Shown here one piece after another: positions 9,210-16,619 of a DNA stretch of 45,822 nucleotides; within the stretch, counting starts at the first letter, position 1, and every line of letters starts with the position of its first letter. Source of the stretch: Deltaproteobacteria bacterium (GTDB taxonomy: Bacteria; Desulfobacterota; DSM-4660; Desulfatiglandales; HGW-15). The position numbers and the translations under genes were made by a program. Location of the stretch: the NCBI GenBank assembly GCA_016931115.1, contig JAFGFM010000061.1, positions 1 to 45,822 on the forward strand, read 5' to 3'. The notes beneath the pieces were generated by a model. The model made no database searches and was not told the origin of the DNA. It saw nothing but the letters and a program-made list of their open reading frames with translations.

Positions 9210-9225
9210 TGCAACTAACATGCCA
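9210..9225 (-). promoter_or_regulatory. Sigma-54 (-24/-12) promoter of the cyclase operon
   Basis: On the minus strand the sequence is TGGCATGTTAGTTGCA. It matches the consensus TGGCACG-N4-TTGCW with one difference, and the GG-to-GC spacing is exactly right. Predicted transcription starts near 9199, giving a leader of about 25 nt that contains the GAGGGG ribosome site of the cyclase. Confidence 0.8.
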
Positions 9226-9293
9226 TGTCGTAACATACTGTTATTATGTTTATTTTTCTAATTATTATGTAAAAATGCCCTTTATTAACTTCA

Positions 9294-9317
9294 TATGTGC
9301 ACAAGAAAATGTGCAAA
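9294..9317 (-). promoter_or_regulatory. Possible activator site upstream of the cyclase promoter
   Basis: Two copies of TGCACAT on the minus strand (about 9309-9315 and 9297-9303), one within the palindrome TGTGCACA, lie 70-90 bp upstream of the -24 element. That is a usual enhancer distance for sigma-54 activators. The assignment is tentative; the rest of 9226-9351 is AT-rich with nothing else recognised. Confidence 0.3.
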
Positions 9318-9351
9318 AAAGGATATTTTTATAATTTAAAAAATAATATGG

Positions 9352-9378
9352 TTGACAGTATTACTGTTTTTATATTAT
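9352..9378 (+). promoter_or_regulatory. Sigma-70-type promoter of tRNA-Pro
   Basis: TTGACA (9352-9357), a 15-bp spacer and TATTAT (9373-9378), with the predicted start a few bases before the tRNA. Confidence 0.55.
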
Positions 9379-9391
9379 CTCTTGGCCCGAT

Positions 9392-9468
9392 CGGGACGTA
9401 GCGCAGTCTGGTAGCGCACCTGAATGGGGTTCAGGGGGCCGCTGGTTCAAGTCCAGTCGTCCCGACCA
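9392..9468 (+). tRNA. tRNA-Pro (anticodon GGG)
   Basis: A 77-nt cloverleaf. The 7-bp acceptor stem is CGGGACG/CGTCCCG with discriminator A and encoded CCA. The D stem is GCGC/GCGC, the anticodon arm is CCTGA-ATGGGGT-TCAGG with anticodon GGG, and the T arm contains GGTTCAAGTCC. All stems pair. Confidence 0.97.
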
Positions 9469-9560
9469 GCCTTCGCTTAAGCTACGGCTTGGCAGGCCAG
9501 TCTCCGATAATAGCTGGCTATATTTTGTCAAAGTTTAGCAAAAGCCACAAACAAGCATAG

Positions 9561-9605
9561 AAGGGGTAAATCCGGTTTTTCCCGGGTTTGCCCTTTTTTG
9601 TTTTC
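9561..9605 (+). terminator. Terminator downstream of tRNA-Pro
   Basis: An imperfect 14-bp stem (AAGGG.TAAATCCGG against CCGGGTTTGCCCTT, with one bulge and G-T pairs) is followed by TTTTTTGTTTT. Confidence 0.7.
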
Positions 9606-9632
9606 ATGCCTTGAGTATAATATCACAGCCAT

Positions 9633-10130
9633 TTAAATATCGAATTCCTCAGCAAACCTCTTTGACTTTTCTCTTCGCTCTTTCCTGAGCCTGGCCCTTT
9701 CAGGGGCTGTTTCATACAGTCTCTTTTCTATGTCACTCTCAGGAATAACCGGTGGTACCGGGTGTGGCCTGCCGTCATCTCCAATTGCAACAAATGTTAA
9801 AAAAGCGGTTGTGCATAAAAGCTTTTCACCGGTATAAAGATTTTCACCTAAAACCTTAACGAATACCTCCATGGAGGTATGACTTGTCCATGTTACAAAT
9901 GCCTCCACGCATATTGCCTGACCTCTTTTGATTGGCTGGAGAAAATCTACAGAGTCTGTGGAGGCTGTAACCACATTTATTCTTGCATGCCTGATAGCGG
10001 ATAACCCTGCCACCTCATCTATATGAGACATGGTTTTTCCGCCGAAGATGGTTCCATGGTTGTTTGTATCAGGAGGAAGGATCAAAGATGTCTTGGAAAC
10101 AAATGAATCACTGGCCTTTTTCGGTTCCAT
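9633..10130 (-). CDS. Acyl-CoA thioesterase (hotdog fold, YciA/BACH type)
   Basis: A 165-residue single hotdog-domain protein. It carries the PPDTNNHGTIFGG segment and the helix with HIDEVAGLSAIRHA, the signature of cytosolic acyl-CoA hydrolases, which cleave acyl-CoA to free acid and CoA. The short basic C-terminal tail (ERARLRKERREKSKR) is common in this family. It stands alone on the minus strand between tRNA-Pro and the divergent sigma-54 activator gene. Chain-length preference cannot be read from sequence. Confidence 0.88.
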   Translation of the reverse strand: MEPKKASDSFVSKTSLILPPDTNNHGTIFGGKTMSHIDEVAGLSAIRHARINVVTASTDSVDFLQPIKRGQAICVEAFVTWTSHTSMEVFVKVLGENLYTGEKLLCTTAFLTFVAIGDDGRPHPVPPVIPESDIEKRLYETAPERARLRKERREKSKRFAEEFDI

Positions 10131-10376
10131 ATTTTATCGCCTCTGTAAGATAAATTGTATTTGGTAAGAATGATGCCTGTTTTACATCAAGCAGGGAAAA
10201 AAATACATAAAAACTTAATCGGGACACCTGATTTTCTTAATTCATAAAACTGCCCCATATATAAGTGTCAACTGATCAATAAAGGTTTGGTTATATGGTC
10301 ATCAGTTTGATCCCTTTCTTAACAACCAAAATTGACAAAAGCAGTTTATGTGGTTATGGTTTGCCAGGAAAAACAA

Positions 10377-11744
10377 ATGGAAAACATACAGGAAAACCAG
10401 ACCAGGATCATACTGGACAGTATAGCGGACGGCGTATTTACCGTTGATTCGGATTGGCGGATAACCTCTTTTAACCGGGCTGCTGAAAATATTACAGGCA
10501 TAGGTAAAAAGGATGCGCTTGGCCGCCATTGCTGGGAGGTATTCAGGGCCAGCATTTGTGAAAGCCATTGCGCTCTAAGGCATACAGTTCAAACAGGCGG
10601 CCCTGTGGTAAACCGCTCTATTTTTATCGTCAACTCAAATGGTGATCGTGTACCCATAAGCATTTCAACCGCTCTATTAAAAGACAACCGTGGGAAGGTG
10701 ATAGGCGGGGTTGAGACATTCAGAGACCTTAGCCTTGTGGAGGCACTTAAAAAGGAACTTGATAAGAGCCATTCATTCTATGACATAATCAGCAAAAACA
10801 AGGAGATGCAACGTCTTTTCGGCATCATGGAGCAGCTTGCTGACAGCGATTCAACGGTTCTGATTGAGGGTGAAAGCGGAACAGGCAAGGAGCTCTTTGC
10901 AAAGGCGATTCATTCCATGAGTTCAAGAAGAAAGAGGCCGGTTGTTACAATCAACTGTGGCGCCATCCCTGATAATCTGCTTGAATCAGAACTTTTCGGA
11001 TACAAGGCCGGGGCATTTACTGATGCAAAAAAGGACAAGGCAGGGCGCATTGCCCTTGCTGAGGGAGGGACCCTTTTTCTGGATGAAATAGGCGACATCT
11101 CCCCGGCTCTTCAGGTAAGGCTTTTAAGGGTTATACAGGACAAGACCTATGAACCCCTTGGGAGCACAAAGACTGAAAAGGCGGATGTCCGTTTTGTGGC
11201 TGCTACCAATAAAGAGCTTGAACGCCTTGTGAAGGAAAAGAGGTTCAGGGAAGACCTCTATTACAGGATAAATGTTGTCAGGCTTAAACTGCCTCCTTTA
11301 AGGGACAGAAAAGGTGATATCCCGCTTCTTGTCTCTCATTTTATAAAACGGTTTAACGAGTTAAAGGGTAAGCACATTTTGGGGCTAAAACCTGAAGTAA
11401 TATCTCTGTTAATGTCTCACCCGTTTCCAGGCAATATAAGGGAGCTTGAAAACATACTCGATTATGCCACAGTTGTCTGCAAAGATGAATATATCGGCAT
11501 TGAGCATCTGCCTGACTTCCTTGCAGGAACAGCAAGATCTTTGACTCCACCTGTAACCATTGTCAATACTGATATCAAAGATATGGAGCGAAACTATATA
11601 TACAGCGCCCTTAAAAAAAACAGCTGGAACAGAAAAACAACAGCAAATTCTCTGGGCATGCACCCTACAACCCTCTGGCGAAAAATTAAGCAGATGGGCA
11701 TTATCATGCCTGATCATGATGGAAGATCAAAAAACCTGGGGTAG
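10377..11744 (+). CDS. PAS-containing sigma-54 activator (enhancer-binding protein) of the ORP-like locus
   Basis: A 455-residue regulator with three parts. A PAS domain occupies residues 8-120 with Cys52, Cys61 and Cys65. An AAA+ sigma-54 interaction domain follows, with Walker A GESGTGKE at 165-172, sigma-54 loop GAFTDA at 212-217 and Walker [10 protein letters not shown] Fis-type helix-turn-helix ends the protein ([20 protein letters not shown]). The loop carries Asp where most activators have Gly (GAFTGA). I choose ATG 10377 because AGGA lies about 10 nt upstream; the longer TTG frame from 10332 adds unconserved residues. A sigma-54 promoter follows 136 bp downstream, ahead of NifX/Mrp genes, matching the arrangement of the Desulfovibrio ORP activator. 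Confidence 0.88.
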   Translation: MENIQENQTRIILDSIADGVFTVDSDWRITSFNRAAENITGIGKKDALGRHCWEVFRASICESHCALRHTVQTGGPVVNRSIFIVNSNGDRVPISISTALLKDNRGKVIGGVETFRDLSLVEALKKELDKSHSFYDIISKNKEMQRLFGIMEQLADSDSTVLIEGESGTGKELFAKAIHSMSSRRKRPVVTINCGAIPDNLLESELFGYKAGAFTDAKKDKAGRIALAEGGTLFLDEIGDISPALQVRLLRVIQDKTYEPLGSTKTEKADVRFVAATNKELERLVKEKRFREDLYYRINVVRLKLPPLRDRKGDIPLLVSHFIKRFNELKGKHILGLKPEVISLLMSHPFPGNIRELENILDYATVVCKDEYIGIEHLPDFLAGTARSLTPPVTIVNTDIKDMERNYIYSALKKNSWNRKTTANSLGMHPTTLWRKIKQMGIIMPDHDGRSKNLG

Positions 11745-11749
11745 TGCTG

Positions 11750-11789
11750 CAAATATGCAATGCTGCAATGTTTCAGTGTTGCATATTTG
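11750..11789 (+). promoter_or_regulatory. 16-bp-arm inverted repeat, candidate enhancer (UAS) for the sigma-54 activator
   Basis: CAAATATGCAA and TTGCATATTTG are perfect 11-bp arms, extended to 16 bp by two G-T pairs and CTG/CAG, with an 8-nt loop. It starts 6 bp after the activator stop codon and about 90-130 bp upstream of the sigma-54 promoter, a normal enhancer distance. It lacks a T-tract, so a terminator role is less likely than an activator site, though both are possible. Confidence 0.6.
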
Positions 11790-11823
11790 AAATAATACTG
11801 AAAGGCTATATTTTCTGTTAATA

Positions 11824-11847
11824 CCTGGATTATCTAATTAATCCAGG
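11824..11847. promoter_or_regulatory. Perfect 9-bp inverted repeat between enhancer and promoter
   Basis: CCTGGATTA (11824-11832) and TAATCCAGG (11839-11847) with a 6-bp spacer, 33 bp upstream of the -24 element. It has no T-tract. It may be a second regulator site or a weak terminator of the activator gene. Confidence 0.4.
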
Positions 11848-11879
11848 ATGATGCATATATTTAAGAACAGGTGTCTTTG

Positions 11880-11895
11880 TGGCATGATAAATGCT
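11880..11895 (+). promoter_or_regulatory. Sigma-54 (-24/-12) promoter of the ORP-like operon
   Basis: TGGCATGATAAATGCT has GG and GC in exact -24/-12 register (10 bp between them) and matches TGGCAYR-N4-NTGCW. Predicted transcription starts near 11907 and reads through the DUF5320-like relic into the NifX/Mrp genes. Confidence 0.75.
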
Positions 11896-11914
11896 TTACC
11901 AATTATGGTGTTGA

Positions 11915-12121
11915 GTAATTTCCATTCAGGAAGAGGCATTATTAAAGTCTGAGGCAGAAATGGTTAAAAATGGCCTTGAGGCGATAGAAAAAAGGATTAA
12001 CAACCTGAAAAACAGAATAGGATTTAAAACAAAAGGCATGTTAGACGGCATACCCGTGCATGATACACTTAAGCCGTGGGTGGCGACCAGCTCTCCATGC
12101 CTGCTATTTAATGTGATATAG
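11915..12121 (+). pseudogene. Relic of a DUF5320-like small protein
   Basis: An open frame from 11915 (no start codon until ATG 11960) reads IQEEALLKSEAEMVKNGLEA and then IEKRINNLKNR before ending at a TAG at 12121. This charged helix closely resembles the C-terminal coiled coil of the DUF5320 proteins that usually accompany NifX/Mrp genes. The Gly/Met-rich N-terminal part (MP.GDRTGP-type) is missing; the sigma-54 promoter lies only about 20 bp upstream. I infer a deletion remnant. A 53-residue product from ATG 11960 is possible, but no ribosome site is evident. Identification is from memory of the family, not from a search. Confidence 0.45.
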
Positions 12122-12123
12122 TT

Positions 12124-12534
12124 ATGAGAATCGCCATACCAGTATGGGATGATAAGGTTTCACCGGTCTTTGATACAGCCCTGAAATTATTGGTGGTAAA
12201 TATCGATAATAACAGGGAGGAATCGAGGTTTTTTTATCCTATTGATGAAGAGGAGATTACCCAGAAATGTCACAGGATAAAAAAGCTTGAGCTTGACACC
12301 CTCATATGCGGTGCTGTATCACAGGCATTTCTCCAAATACTTCTTTCATCAGGTCTTGATGTTATACAGGAGATATCAGGCCCTGCTGAGGATGTACTCA
12401 AGGCGTATCTTGACGGGACCATATTTCAACCCCGTTTTTTAATGCCTGGATGCAGGAGATGGAAGCACAGGTGTTGTGGAAAAGGCAATATGGGCGCAGG
12501 GCTCAGGGGAAAAGGCATTGAAAGCAGGCATTGA
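12124..12534 (+). CDS. NifX/NifB-type dinitrogenase-cofactor-domain protein (ORP-like)
   Basis: A 136-residue protein beginning MRIAIPVWDDKVSPVFDTA, the classic opening of the Nitro_FeMo-Co (PF02579) domain, which spans about residues 1-108. The domain binds Fe-Mo or related metal-sulfur clusters in NifX and NifY and holds the Mo-Cu-S cluster in the orange protein. The C-terminal tail is Cys- and basic-rich (CRRWKHRCCGKG) and might add metal ligands. It is the first intact gene after the sigma-54 promoter. No Shine-Dalgarno is obvious before the ATG. Confidence 0.85.
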   Translation: MRIAIPVWDDKVSPVFDTALKLLVVNIDNNREESRFFYPIDEEEITQKCHRIKKLELDTLICGAVSQAFLQILLSSGLDVIQEISGPAEDVLKAYLDGTIFQPRFLMPGCRRWKHRCCGKGNMGAGLRGKGIESRH

Positions 12535-12589
12535 TGCAATTTTTAATTTAATGACCAGTTATTATGGATCTTGAAGATTCGAAATAAAG

Positions 12590-12609
12590 AAACAATTATG
12601 AAATTGTTT
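12590..12609 (+). other. Small hairpin between the NifX-like and Mrp genes
   Basis: A perfect 8-bp AT stem (AAACAATT / AATTGTTT) with a 4-nt loop, 18 nt upstream of the mrp-like start. It is too weak to be called a terminator and may be an RNA processing or stability element. Confidence 0.3.
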
Positions 12610-12626
12610 TAACCGACTTACTTAAT

Positions 12627-13499
12627 ATGGGGGTGTTTAAAAAGGAAATGTCAAACAATCAACAGAACCAGGGGCTTAAAAACTTTGATGCCCAGTCTCA
12701 ACAGGATATGGAGATAGGCAAACGTCTTAAAAGGATAAAAAACAAGATACTTGTGATGAGCGGTAAGGGGGGGGTAGGTAAAAGCAGCGTTGCAGCATAT
12801 CTTTCCATCAGCCTGGCAAAAAAGGGGTACAGGGTAGGGCTGATGGATGTGGATCTGCACGGCCCCAGCATCCCGAGAATGCTTGGAATAAATGCAAACA
12901 TAGCCGTATCGCCTGTTACAGGAAAGGCAATCCCTATTGAACCTATGCCAAATCTGCAGGTTATTTCAATAGAATCCATTATGGGTTCTGACAAGGATGC
13001 TGCAACCATATGGCGCGGGCCTATCAAAATAGGTGTTATCAGGCAGTTTGTTTCTGATATGGACTGGGCTGAACTGGATTACCTTGTTATAGACTCTCCT
13101 CCAGGCACAGGTGATGAGCCCCTTACAATTGCCCAGACAATAAAGGATGCAAAGGCGCTTATAGTAACTACACCACAGGAGGTATCCCTTGCAGATGTGC
13201 GGAAATCAATTAACTTCTGCAGGCAGGTAAATATGGAGATGCTCGGCGTGGTTGAAAATATGAATGGCCTAAAATGCCCCCATTGTGGTGAAATAATCAA
13301 CCTGTTCAAGTCAGACGGAGGGAAACATATGGCTGAAAAGGCCGGCATTAAACTTCTTGCAAGCCTGCCTATTGAACCCGAGGTTGTAAAACTTGCTGAT
13401 GCCGGAAGGCTTTTAGAGCTTTTTGATAAGGGCATTGTTTTCAGTGATGAATTCAGTAAAATGGTTGAACAGATCATAAGCAGTACAGAAAATGCTTAA
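12627..13499 (+). CDS. Mrp/NBP35-type Fe-S carrier ATPase
   Basis: A 290-residue P-loop ATPase of the Mrp/NBP35 family. It has a deviant Walker A (SGKGGVGKSS, residues 45-54), the switch motif DVDLHGPSIP, IDSPPGTGDEP, and the paired cysteines CPHC (217 and 220) that hold a bridging [4Fe-4S] cluster at the dimer interface. The family transfers Fe-S clusters or assists metal-cofactor assembly in the cytoplasm. In the ORP locus of Desulfovibrio an Mrp protein is a complex member. ATG 12648 is an alternative start giving MSNNQQ; neither start has a well-spaced ribosome site. Confidence 0.92.
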   Translation: MGVFKKEMSNNQQNQGLKNFDAQSQQDMEIGKRLKRIKNKILVMSGKGGVGKSSVAAYLSISLAKKGYRVGLMDVDLHGPSIPRMLGINANIAVSPVTGKAIPIEPMPNLQVISIESIMGSDKDAATIWRGPIKIGVIRQFVSDMDWAELDYLVIDSPPGTGDEPLTIAQTIKDAKALIVTTPQEVSLADVRKSINFCRQVNMEMLGVVENMNGLKCPHCGEIINLFKSDGGKHMAEKAGIKLLASLPIEPEVVKLADAGRLLELFDKGIVFSDEFSKMVEQIISSTENA

Positions 13500-13542
13500 C
13501 ATGTGTAAGTTTAACAGGTAAAAAAACTTTCAGGTAAAATTG

Positions 13543-13989
13543 ATGGATGAAGATGATTTACTAAAAATTATTAAAAATACAGATGACCCTATATATGCCG
13601 AATTGTTAAAAATTTACAGCCCTGAGGCTATAGAGAGGTGGATAGATCCTGACAATTTTGGGCCGATTGAAAATGCCGATGCTCATGCCTCGGTTAGTGG
13701 CAGGTGCGGTGACAGGATGGAGATATTCCTGAAAGTCAGTGGAGACAGGGTAATAAAATCATCATATATGACTGACGGGTGCGCATCAAGTAATATATGC
13801 GGCTCATTCGCAGCAGATATGGCCATGAATAAAGGCCCTGATGAAATTATTGAGATCACAGGAGAGGCTGTAATGGAAAGGGCTGGCGGTTTACCGGAAG
13901 AGGACAGGCACTGTGCATTTCTGGCTGCTGAGACCCTTCAGGCAGCGCTGGATGTATACATGAAAAAACAGAAGCAGTTGAAAGGATAA
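13543..13989 (+). CDS. IscU/NifU-N-like iron-sulfur scaffold protein
   Basis: A 148-residue protein with the three ligand cysteines of the IscU/NifU N-terminal fold in order: Cys55 (GRCGDRM), Cys80 (TDGCASS) and Cys124 preceded by His123 (RHCAFLAAETL). An extra Cys86 is present. The N-terminal 40 residues, with a repeated acidic stretch, are an extension. It would bind a transient cluster for handover, here presumably to the Mrp and MinD-type ATPases that flank it. The ATG at 13543 is preferred over the TTG at 13540. It ends 4 bp before the next gene, supporting one operon. Confidence 0.8.
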   Translation: MDEDDLLKIIKNTDDPIYAELLKIYSPEAIERWIDPDNFGPIENADAHASVSGRCGDRMEIFLKVSGDRVIKSSYMTDGCASSNICGSFAADMAMNKGPDEIIEITGEAVMERAGGLPEEDRHCAFLAAETLQAALDVYMKKQKQLKG

Positions 13990-13993
13990 TATT

Positions 13994-14851
13994 GTGATTA
14001 TAAGTATTGCAAGCGGAAAGGGTGGGACAGGCAAGACAACCGTAGCAACCAACCTGGCAATATCCCTTTCTCAAATGGATGTAACACTTCTGGACTGTGA
14101 CGTTGAAGAGCCCAATGCTCATCTCTTTTTAAGGCCTCAAATGGAATTAAAAGAGACTGTAACAACACCAGTACCTCAGATAGATGAGGGCAAATGCACC
14201 CTGTGCGGAAAGTGTAGTGAGATATGCCAGTTTAAGGCTATTGTGCGTATAGCAGATACCATGCTTACCTTTACTGACCTCTGCCACAGTTGCGGCGGAT
14301 GCATGGAGGTCTGCCCTTCAGGGGCCATTTCTGAAACAGGGAGAGAGCTTGGGGTTATTGAAAAGGGGGTTAAAAACGGACTGAAATTTATACATGGCAG
14401 ATTAAGGGTCGGAGAGGCCATGTCACCTCCCCTGATAAAAAAGGTGAGGAAGATGGCTGAAAGTAGCGGTCTCACAATAATTGATGCCCCTCCCGGTACA
14501 TCCTGCCCTGTGATATCAGCCATGAAAGATACAGATTTTGTAATTCTTGTGACAGAGCCCACACCCTTCGGGCTTAATGACCTGAAACTCGCGGCAGGCG
14601 CTGTGAAAATCCTTGGCATACCCTGTGGTTTAATAATCAACAGATCGGACATGGGCGATGATAAGGTAAAAGGGTTTGCAACAGATGAAGGGATACCAAT
14701 ACTTATGGAGATCCCGTTTGATAGAAAGATAGCTGAATCATATTCAAGGGGTGAACTTATTGTGGAGAGCATCCCTGAATATAGAAAAAAGTTTATCGAC
14801 CTTTACGATAATATCCAGAGTGTTGTTACTGCGGGGGAGGCTGACTTATGA
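13994..14851 (+). CDS. MinD-family ATPase with inserted 2[4Fe-4S] ferredoxin domain (first copy)
   Basis: A 285-residue protein combining a deviant Walker A ATPase (SGKGGTGKTT, residues 7-16) with an inserted ferredoxin. The two four-cysteine sets are Cys68/71/74/78 and Cys97/100/103/107. The ATPase resumes with IIDAPPGTSCP and VTEPTPFG. This architecture is that of the paired ATPases encoded in the ORP locus and near NifB-type genes. It is thought to couple ATP hydrolysis to cluster handling or positioning. Translation starts at GTG 13994. The last 4 bp overlap the start of the second copy (ATGA), indicating translational coupling. Confidence 0.9.
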   Translation: MIISIASGKGGTGKTTVATNLAISLSQMDVTLLDCDVEEPNAHLFLRPQMELKETVTTPVPQIDEGKCTLCGKCSEICQFKAIVRIADTMLTFTDLCHSCGGCMEVCPSGAISETGRELGVIEKGVKNGLKFIHGRLRVGEAMSPPLIKKVRKMAESSGLTIIDAPPGTSCPVISAMKDTDFVILVTEPTPFGLNDLKLAAGAVKILGIPCGLIINRSDMGDDKVKGFATDEGIPILMEIPFDRKIAESYSRGELIVESIPEYRKKFIDLYDNIQSVVTAGEADL

Positions 14852-15714
14852 AAGAGCTTGTTATTATAAGCGGTAAAGGTGGCACAGGAAAGACAAGCAT
14901 GGTCTCAGCCATTGCATCTCTTGCACAAAATAAGGTCCTTTGTGACGCTGATGTTGATGCTGCTGACATGCATCTGATCATGTCCCCTGAGGTTATAAAA
15001 TCAGAACCCTTTAAGGCCGGGTGTGAGGCGAAAATAGATAAGAATAAATGCACTGAGTGCGGTCTTTGCAGAAAACTTTGCAGATTTTATGCCATAAGTC
15101 CTGATTTTATAATAGACCCTATTGATTGCGAAGGATGCGGGGTCTGCTATTATTTTTGTCCGGAAAAGGCCATTACCTTTGAACAGAAAACCTGCGGTGA
15201 ATGGTTTATCTCTGATACAAGACACGGGCCTATGGTGCATGCGAGACTGGGGATTGCTGAAGAAAATTCCGGTAAACTGGTATCCCTTGTGCGCAAGGAA
15301 TCAAAAAGAATAGCGGAAGAAAGCGGTTTAGACCTTATCATAACAGATGGCGCCCCTGGTGTAGGCTGCCCGGTAATTGCATCCATTGGCGGGGCAAGCG
15401 CAGTGCTTATTGTTACAGAGCCAACAGTATCAGGTGTGCATGATATGAAAAGGGTAGCAGAATTGGCCTCATTTTTCAGGATACCTGCAATGGTATGTGT
15501 AAATAAATATGACCTGAACAAAGAAAAAACAGAAGAGATAAAATCCTTTGCTGAGACTCATGATATTAACTATGTGGGGCAAATACCATTTGATCCTGTT
15601 TTTACCAGGTCTATGGTGGATGCAAAGAATATTTTTGAATATGCACCTGATTCGGATGCGTGCTCTGAGGTAAAAAAGATCTGGAAAAGGGTGAGCGAAA
15701 GACTTGGTTGCTGA
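14848..15714 (+). CDS. MinD-family ATPase with inserted 2[4Fe-4S] ferredoxin domain (second copy)
   Basis: A 288-residue paralogue of the preceding protein. It has Walker A SGKGGTGKTS (residues 8-17), ferredoxin cysteines 68/71/74/78 and 94/97/100/104, and ITDGAPGVGCP and VTEPTVSG further on. The two probably form a heterodimer, as such tandem pairs nearly always occur together. The start overlaps the stop of the first copy by 4 bp. A 46-bp gap with a good GGAGG site leads to the next NifX-like gene. Confidence 0.9.
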   Translation: MKELVIISGKGGTGKTSMVSAIASLAQNKVLCDADVDAADMHLIMSPEVIKSEPFKAGCEAKIDKNKCTECGLCRKLCRFYAISPDFIIDPIDCEGCGVCYYFCPEKAITFEQKTCGEWFISDTRHGPMVHARLGIAEENSGKLVSLVRKESKRIAEESGLDLIITDGAPGVGCPVIASIGGASAVLIVTEPTVSGVHDMKRVAELASFFRIPAMVCVNKYDLNKEKTEEIKSFAETHDINYVGQIPFDPVFTRSMVDAKNIFEYAPDSDACSEVKKIWKRVSERLGC

Positions 15715-15760
15715 ACAGATAATTTAATCATATAAAATATAATTTAGGAGGATTTGGATT

Positions 15761-16144
15761 ATGGAAAATGGAAGAATAGCAGTTCCATCTATGGACAAAG
15801 GCGGTTTGGACGGACAGAGGGCAGGCCATTTCGGCCACTGTGATGTGTTCACGCTTGTAGATGTAAAAGATGGAAAGATTGACCAGGTAACAACAATTAG
15901 TAACAGGGAACATGTGCAGGGCGGGTGTATGGTTCCTGTGAACCTGCTAGCCGAGCACAATGTGAACGCCCTTGTTGTCGGCGGAATAGGAATGAGGCCG
16001 CTTATGGGTTTCAGACAGGTTGGAATCAATGTATACCATGACGCCACAAGACCGGAGATCAGGCCTGTTGTTGAGGACTTAATTGCGGGCAAGCTTCCGG
16101 TAATAAGTGATGACCAGGTCTGTGGCGGCGGAGGTGCACAATAA
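15761..16144 (+). CDS. NifX/NifB-type cofactor-domain protein
   Basis: A 127-residue Nitro_FeMo-Co domain protein (GRIAVPS at the start, HFGHCDVFTLVDV, VNALVVGGIGMRP). It carries Cys in HFGHC and GGC and a Cys/Gly-rich tail (QVCGGGGAQ). The HFGHC motif near residue 27 is a typical cluster-binding feature. GGAGG 12 nt upstream supports the ATG. It is followed after 1 bp by another NifX-like gene whose ribosome site lies in this gene's last codons. Confidence 0.88.
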   Translation: MENGRIAVPSMDKGGLDGQRAGHFGHCDVFTLVDVKDGKIDQVTTISNREHVQGGCMVPVNLLAEHNVNALVVGGIGMRPLMGFRQVGINVYHDATRPEIRPVVEDLIAGKLPVISDDQVCGGGGAQ

Positions 16145-16145
16145 A

Positions 16146-16505
16146 ATGAAGATAGCAGTTACATCACAGGGAAAAGAGTTGGATTCGCAGGTTGACCCCC
16201 GCTTCGGAAGGGCGGCATACATTATTGTTGTTAATTCTGACAATCTTGAATTTCAGGTAATTGACAATGATGCAAATGTAAACGCAATGAAAGGTGCAGG
16301 GATTCAGGCTGCAGGCAATGTGGTTAACAGCGGGGCGCAGGTGCTTTTAACAGGGAATTGCGGCCCCAATGCGTTCAAGGCTCTACAGGCCGGCAAGGTC
16401 GCTGTATCAAACAATGCATCAGGGACAGTGAGGGAGGCCGTTAAGGCATACCTTGACGGAAAACTGCCCCATGCTGACGACTCCAATGTTGAAGGGCACT
16501 GGTGA
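16146..16505 (+). CDS. NifX-like protein, closest candidate for an orange protein (ORP)
   Basis: A 119-residue Nitro_FeMo-Co domain protein: MKIAVTSQGKELDSQVDPRF at the start, then TGNCGPNAFKAL and AVKAYLDGKLP. The length, the DPRFGRA motif and the lone domain match the MTH1175/ORP subgroup. In Desulfovibrio that subgroup binds a non-covalent Mo-Cu sulfide cluster; whether this copy does is unknown. I use ATG 16146 because GGAGGTG lies about 10 nt before it; the longer frame from 16107 only overlaps the upstream gene. A 7-bp-period repeat array begins 7 nt after the stop. Confidence 0.88.
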   Translation: MKIAVTSQGKELDSQVDPRFGRAAYIIVVNSDNLEFQVIDNDANVNAMKGAGIQAAGNVVNSGAQVLLTGNCGPNAFKALQAGKVAVSNNASGTVREAVKAYLDGKLPHADDSNVEGHW

Positions 16506-16511
16506 TAAAAA

Positions 16512-16546
16512 CAGGGCTCAAGGCACAAGGCTCAGGGCGCAAGGTG
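16512..16546. repeat. 7-bp-period array, CARGGCN units
   Basis: Five contiguous heptamers: CAGGGCT, CAAGGCA, CAAGGCT, CAGGGCG, CAAGGTG. The same unit family recurs at 20529-20587. Confidence 0.8.
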
Positions 16547-16619
16547 GAAAAAGTTGTACTGAGGCATTGTATTTATTGTTCAAATCTATATGTAAAAATA
16601 TTTTTTGCGGGAGATTGTT

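Noticed and set aside
10332-10360. TTGACA-N17-TATGGT resembling a sigma-70 promoter at the activator gene start
   Set aside because: It would put the transcript start about 10 nt before the chosen ATG and remove most of the ribosome site; the -10 box is only 4/6. Not listed as a feature.
11960-12121. Calling the ORF before the NifX-like gene an intact gene
   Set aside because: There is no ribosome site, and the similarity covers only the tail of the presumed family; listed as a relic instead.
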